From Sulfodiicoccus acidiphilus (GTDB taxonomy: Archaea; Thermoproteota; Thermoprotei_A; Sulfolobales; Sulfolobaceae): a DNA stretch of 64,000 nt. Positions 60,929-64,000 of this stretch are shown here, piece after piece (the first letter of the stretch is position 1; each line of letters begins with the position of its first letter). The notes beneath the pieces are model-generated. The model saw nothing but the letters and a program-made list of their open reading frames with translations. It was not told where the DNA came from and did not search any database. The stretch spans positions 744,001 to 808,000 of the forward strand of contig NZ_AP018553.1 in NCBI RefSeq assembly GCF_003967175.1. The letters run 5' to 3'. The translations under genes were made by a program, and so were the position numbers.

Positions 60929-61187
60929 CTTGACTCTCTTCCTCCTCCTCTTCATCTGTACGCTCTATCTCGCGAATTTGAGTACGATCGTGGTTCGCCA
61001 GGTGATAGATGGTATCGTCTTGTGTGAAGAAGTAGGTCCCCTTAGTTCTTTCGTCAAATCGAGAATCACAGGGTCTACAGATGGGACACGAGTACAGTCC
61101 CGTTTGGAGATCGTAGCATATGTCGTATTTCCTTCCATTTATCTCAACTCTCTTAATCTCCCACTTTGGCGTCCATCTGGCCGTCAT
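60903..61187 (-). CDS. Small zinc-finger-like protein with acidic tail
   Basis: 94 residues. KWEIKRVEINGRKYDICYDLQ leads to SCPICRPCD, then TYFFTQDDTIYHLANHDR and a purely acidic end of Glu and Asp. The CPIC with a His pair after it could bind zinc. The acidic tail is encoded by a GA-rich tract shared with the PfkB start. The combination recalls small nucleic-acid or ribosome-associated proteins; no family known to me. Confidence 0.6.
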   Translation of the reverse strand: MTARWTPKWEIKRVEINGRKYDICYDLQTGLYSCPICRPCDSRFDERTKGTYFFTQDDTIYHLANHDRTQIREIERTDEEEEEESQDVEEEEED

Positions 61188-61647
61188 TGAGAGGGATTTC
61201 AGGGTGTGAATAAAAAGATGTGGAGTCCCCCACTATTTCTCGTATAGAGGGTAGAAGTTAGTTACAGATTAACAGGCCAAACGAGTATAAAGCTTAATGC
61301 CTCAGGGTGAAGAGATAGTCTCTACGTAGAGTTGGTGTATATTCGTTACCCCTCATGGAGAAAGGGATTCAACGGGAGTGGAAAAAGTAGTCCTTCAGAG
61401 AGGAGTACTTCACATCAATGTAAGTGTACTAGGGGACACCCTCAAATTAATACATGGAAATCCCTCATCGGACACGTCTGGATCTTGGGTGTGTGTTCGT
61501 TGCTCCTCCCTCGCTTCCATTCTTCGACAGAGCTGAGGAAGAGCGCCATTAGCGTCGCTGAGAAGATTTTCTTAAGGACTTCACTATTTTATAGAGTCTA
61601 TACATCTTCGTCGTGAGGTAAGTCTGTTCTCTGGTTAATGCATAACA
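61188..61647. other. Gene-free stretch between two leftward operons
   Basis: No coding frame with proper character. A TATA-like TATAAAGC occurs at 61288-61295. The part 61330-61450 contains AGTACTTCACATC/GTAAGTGTACT, a partly symmetrical stretch. I cannot identify it. Confidence 0.35.
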
Positions 61648-63423
61648 CTAAGACCACCTTTGAGGCACGTCTAGACTGACCCTCATAGGTCTCGGATCAC
61701 CCAGAAATCTAACTAATGCCTCGCCTCTACCCATATACAACAAATGCCTATCTACCTCTTCCTCCGTGAGATTGGCGAATCTAGCTGCTGAACTCCAGAA
61801 CTTCCTGTCTCCGTTGTTTAGAAGGACCATGAGTCCCACGTTGTCTAAAAAGACGTCGGCCTCCTCACCTAGGTCTTCTGGATTTTGTGTTGCTATCATT
61901 GCAAATAAACCGTGACCTCTTCCTCGTTTCACTATGTCGGCCACTAGGGGATAGTCTGGACCTTCTGCCCTCAGAACTGTCCATGCCTCGTCTAAAAGAA
62001 CCCCCATCCTAGGTTCGTCTGGAGTTTCAGAAGAGTACTTGTTCATTAGGTCCACCAAGACGGTAAAGGTAGTCAGTCTCCTCAACTCCTCGCTTTTCAG
62101 GAGAGAGAGGTCTACAACATTAATCCCATCCCCTATGGCATCTACGATAGAGCCCCCCACCTCAAGAAATTTAACTGAATCAACGACCTTCCTGATGTAA
62201 GCGGTGTATCGCACGTCGTTCGACATTACTTTATCCATGACGTGATCCCAGCTAGTTCTATCCGCTTGGGATTCCCTCAAAACGTGAAGAACAGCTTCAT
62301 AAATGATGGAAGAGGTATATTTGTCCAATCTGAACGAGTTTGCCAGAATCCCTTCCACCTGCTGGGCCCTTACTTCGAGAGGGACCCCTTTTACCTCAAG
62401 TAGCCCCAAGCCATTGACTAGCGGGGAAATAACCCTGTGTTGAATCCCGTTCCTCCTGAGCCGCCTCCTCACGTCTCCCTTTACGTCGATAGCCAAGATT
62501 GGGAGTCCGCTTACGACGTTGAGTTTAAAGGAAGTCCACAAGAGGAATTCGGTCTTTCCACTCCCAGTTGGGCCCAAAACCAAGAGGTGAGGATTCTGGG
62601 ACGCGTCGATGTTCCAGAACACCGGAGTCCCATGTTCCATCTCAGTCCCTAGGTAGATACCATTGAGTCTCAGCTCCGCTCTCGGGGTCTTGGGGAAAGA
62701 GAACGGAGCGAGGAAAGGTAATTGAGAGGGTAGGGCGGGCTTACTTCCCCCTTTGAGGTTCATTCCTATCAGCCTGCTAACTTCGTCGGAGGTCGCATTT
62801 CCCAGCCTCATCCCAATTGAACTTAACGCCGATCTTACAACGGAGGAGACGGACCTGACTTCCTCCGCACTCTTCCCGTGTATGACTACGTAAAACTCGA
62901 ACTTGAACGGGGCCTCCCCTTCGTTCAACTTATCGATCATTTTCTGAATTATGTCCAGCTTCCTTCTGGCCTGTTGGTTAGATGGATCTGCCTCGACCGT
63001 TATTCTCAGGTTCTGTGCAGTGTGGAGAAGCTCCTTGAGGTATTCCGACTTATCAACGTGAGTTCTTCTCATCACAAGAGTCACATCGTTCTCCACATTG
63101 ATAGACCTGTAAAACATGTTCACCTTGTCCCTTAGGGCATCTCCCCCCATGTCCCTGTAGTCGAAGGGAACGTCAGTCACCTTCAACACAGCGATGGCAC
63201 CCTTGGGAAATACGGCAAGCCCATCCTCTAGTCTTAATGGACCGTCTGCTCTGGTTATCTTTAGTTTTGACCTTATCCAAGGCCATCCAAGGAAACCCAA
63301 AAGGGCCAAGGCTAGAGCAACGAAGAGCGGGTTTTTTGTTATAACATAGAGGAAAGCCAATGGTAACAGGATAGGTAAGAGGTTCCTCTTCCACTCGTCC
63401 ACGTATGGATGGAGTCCCAACAA
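61648..63423 (-). CDS. cedB: CedB-like DNA-import ATPase (HerA/VirB4 family)
   Basis: 591 residues. Two hydrophobic helices at residues 15-50 (LLPILLPLAFLYVI and PLFVALALALLGFLGW) anchor it; a middle domain follows; the ATPase core has Walker A VLGPTGSGKTEFLL, Walker B RMGVLLDEAWTVL and an arginine-rich VKRGRGHGLFAMIATQNPEDL as in VirB4/HerA motors. This layout is that of CedB, which with CedA imports chromosomal DNA between Sulfolobales cells after UV damage (Ced system). Length matches. cedA is not in the window. It follows the truD gene by 30 bases on the same strand. Confidence 0.82.
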   Translation of the reverse strand: MLGLHPYVDEWKRNLLPILLPLAFLYVITKNPLFVALALALLGFLGWPWIRSKLKITRADGPLRLEDGLAVFPKGAIAVLKVTDVPFDYRDMGGDALRDKVNMFYRSINVENDVTLVMRRTHVDKSEYLKELLHTAQNLRITVEADPSNQQARRKLDIIQKMIDKLNEGEAPFKFEFYVVIHGKSAEEVRSVSSVVRSALSSIGMRLGNATSDEVSRLIGMNLKGGSKPALPSQLPFLAPFSFPKTPRAELRLNGIYLGTEMEHGTPVFWNIDASQNPHLLVLGPTGSGKTEFLLWTSFKLNVVSGLPILAIDVKGDVRRRLRRNGIQHRVISPLVNGLGLLEVKGVPLEVRAQQVEGILANSFRLDKYTSSIIYEAVLHVLRESQADRTSWDHVMDKVMSNDVRYTAYIRKVVDSVKFLEVGGSIVDAIGDGINVVDLSLLKSEELRRLTTFTVLVDLMNKYSSETPDEPRMGVLLDEAWTVLRAEGPDYPLVADIVKRGRGHGLFAMIATQNPEDLGEEADVFLDNVGLMVLLNNGDRKFWSSAARFANLTEEEVDRHLLYMGRGEALVRFLGDPRPMRVSLDVPQRWS

Positions 63424-63452
63424 ACAGGGGGTGAAGACCGAATCTAACTACC

Positions 63453-64000
63453 CTAGGTGTAGAGCCTAGGATCTCCCCGCAAAATTTCCCTCAATACCAC
63501 GGAAGCATACATTCCCCTCTCCAAGGAGAACATGAGGACGTTTCCGATGACCTCCAAATCCCTAACTTCCATGAATGCTCTCCTAACGATTGGCCTGAGT
63601 GACACCTTGAGCTCCTTCACTCTAAATGAGTCCTTCTCGATGCCTTCCTCTAAATATATCTCCCTGCAGTCCTCATCACATTCGTTGAAGTTGGTAGATA
63701 ACCTTAGCGAGGTATCTCTTTTCGATTTATGAATGACTCTCGAGAGATACCTATTAAAGAGGTAACTCTGATAAGCTTCAACGAAGAAAGCGGGAGGAAC
63801 TAAGGATGCCTTGAGGGCCTCTAAACAATTACTGGTTTTCGTGTACCTAGAGAGGACAACCCTTTCCTGCTTGAAGTATGAAGGGATCAGCTCTAGAGCC
63901 TTCTCAAGTTCCCCCCGTTGAACCGCCTCTCTGAAAGCCCTGCCCTGAGGACCTTCTCCCAGGAACGGGCGAGAAACGAGGAAACTCAGAGCTCCACACC
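63453..64000 (-). CDS. truD: tRNA pseudouridine synthase TruD, C-terminal part (runs off the window)
   Basis: The frame on the minus strand enters from the window edge and stays open to the TAG at 63453-63455. Visible text: PFLGEGPQGRAFREAVQRGE, LSRYTKTSNCLEAL, PPAFFVEAYQSYLFNRYLS (a TruD hallmark), then LKVSLRPIVRRAFMEVRDLE and LERGMYASVVLREILRGDP at the end, again typical (YAxxVLRExx). TruD makes pseudouridine 13 in tRNAs and archaeal forms also modify position 35. At least 180 residues are here; catalytic Asp is beyond the edge. Thirty bases separate it from cedB. Confidence 0.85.
   Translation of the reverse strand, partial: CGALSFLVSRPFLGEGPQGRAFREAVQRGELEKALELIPSYFKQERVVLSRYTKTSNCLEALKASLVPPAFFVEAYQSYLFNRYLSRVIHKSKRDTSLRLSTNFNECDEDCREIYLEEGIEKDSFRVKELKVSLRPIVRRAFMEVRDLEVIGNVLMFSLERGMYASVVLREILRGDPRLYT

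Noticed and set aside
61332-61616. 94-codon plus frame
   Set aside because: Poor coding character, many rare-type stretches of Ser/Lys and no family.
63532-63732. 66-codon plus frame
   Set aside because: Antisense to the clear truD coding sequence.

Overview
The window is chromosomal DNA of a thermoacidophilic crenarchaeon of the order Sulfolobales. Lineage markers are a Sul7d-type chromatin protein (26835-27017), an Ard1 N-acetyltransferase of the Sulfolobus type, the ArnA/ArnB FHA-vWA pair, a CedB-like DNA-import ATPase, TreT trehalose synthase, geranylgeranyl reductases, a PriX-like primase subunit and leaderless genes with TATA boxes about 25 bases before the start codon. Base composition is moderate, which would suit Metallosphaera better than the AT-rich Sulfolobus/Saccharolobus, but I cannot fix the genus.

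Layout. 1-3.3 kb is decayed: an archaeal ATPase pseudogene and a surface-protein gene broken by a frameshift and by a small IS200/IS605-like element. 3.6-15.2 kb: trehalose synthesis (treT), two membrane carriers/channels, a CtaA-like protein, the arnA-arnB-kinase regulatory operon, a PriX-like gene and a secreted anchored protein. 15.8-27 kb: a large FAD/Fe-S oxidoreductase, an endonuclease IV-like protein, HAD phosphatases, a METTL5-like methylase, pyruvate kinase, an APC permease and Sul7d. 27-32 kb is gene-poor with an amidohydrolase pseudogene, a solo element, a DUF1286 gene and a TnpB remnant. 32-49 kb holds dense housekeeping operons: ATP-grasp ligase, lipid reductases, DUF2070, NRAMP, a 43-47 kb operon of unknown purpose, ard1, coaBC, and tRNA genes for initiator Met (16-base intron) and His. 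49.2-50.4 kb is a block of solo elements. 50.9-57.4 kb is an eight-gene, mostly overlapping cobalamin (corrin ring) operon running leftward behind a TATA box and a 9-bp inverted repeat. 57.5-61.6 kb is mixed, with a frameshifted DUF1286 paralogue, a small AT-rich toxin-like module and a PfkB kinase; 61.6-64 kb carries cedB behind the end of truD.

Two signals run across the window. First, several short intergenic elements (three good copies at 28.3, 49.3 and 49.7 kb, a related one at 3.0 kb, a minimal one at 21.5 kb) combine an IS605-like left-end hairpin, a promoter-like box at fixed spacing, about 200 bases of RNA-like folded sequence whose main stem is kept by compensatory changes, and a right-end hairpin, but no tnpA or tnpB. 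They look like solitary omega-RNA (TnpB guide RNA) or non-autonomous IS605 units. Second, eight otherwise intact genes are split by a single-base indel, most of them in short homopolymers, including coaBC and two cobalamin genes; this points to sequence error or recent decay, with recoding as a less likely alternative.

All calls rest on reading the sequence and recalled family features; no database search was possible.
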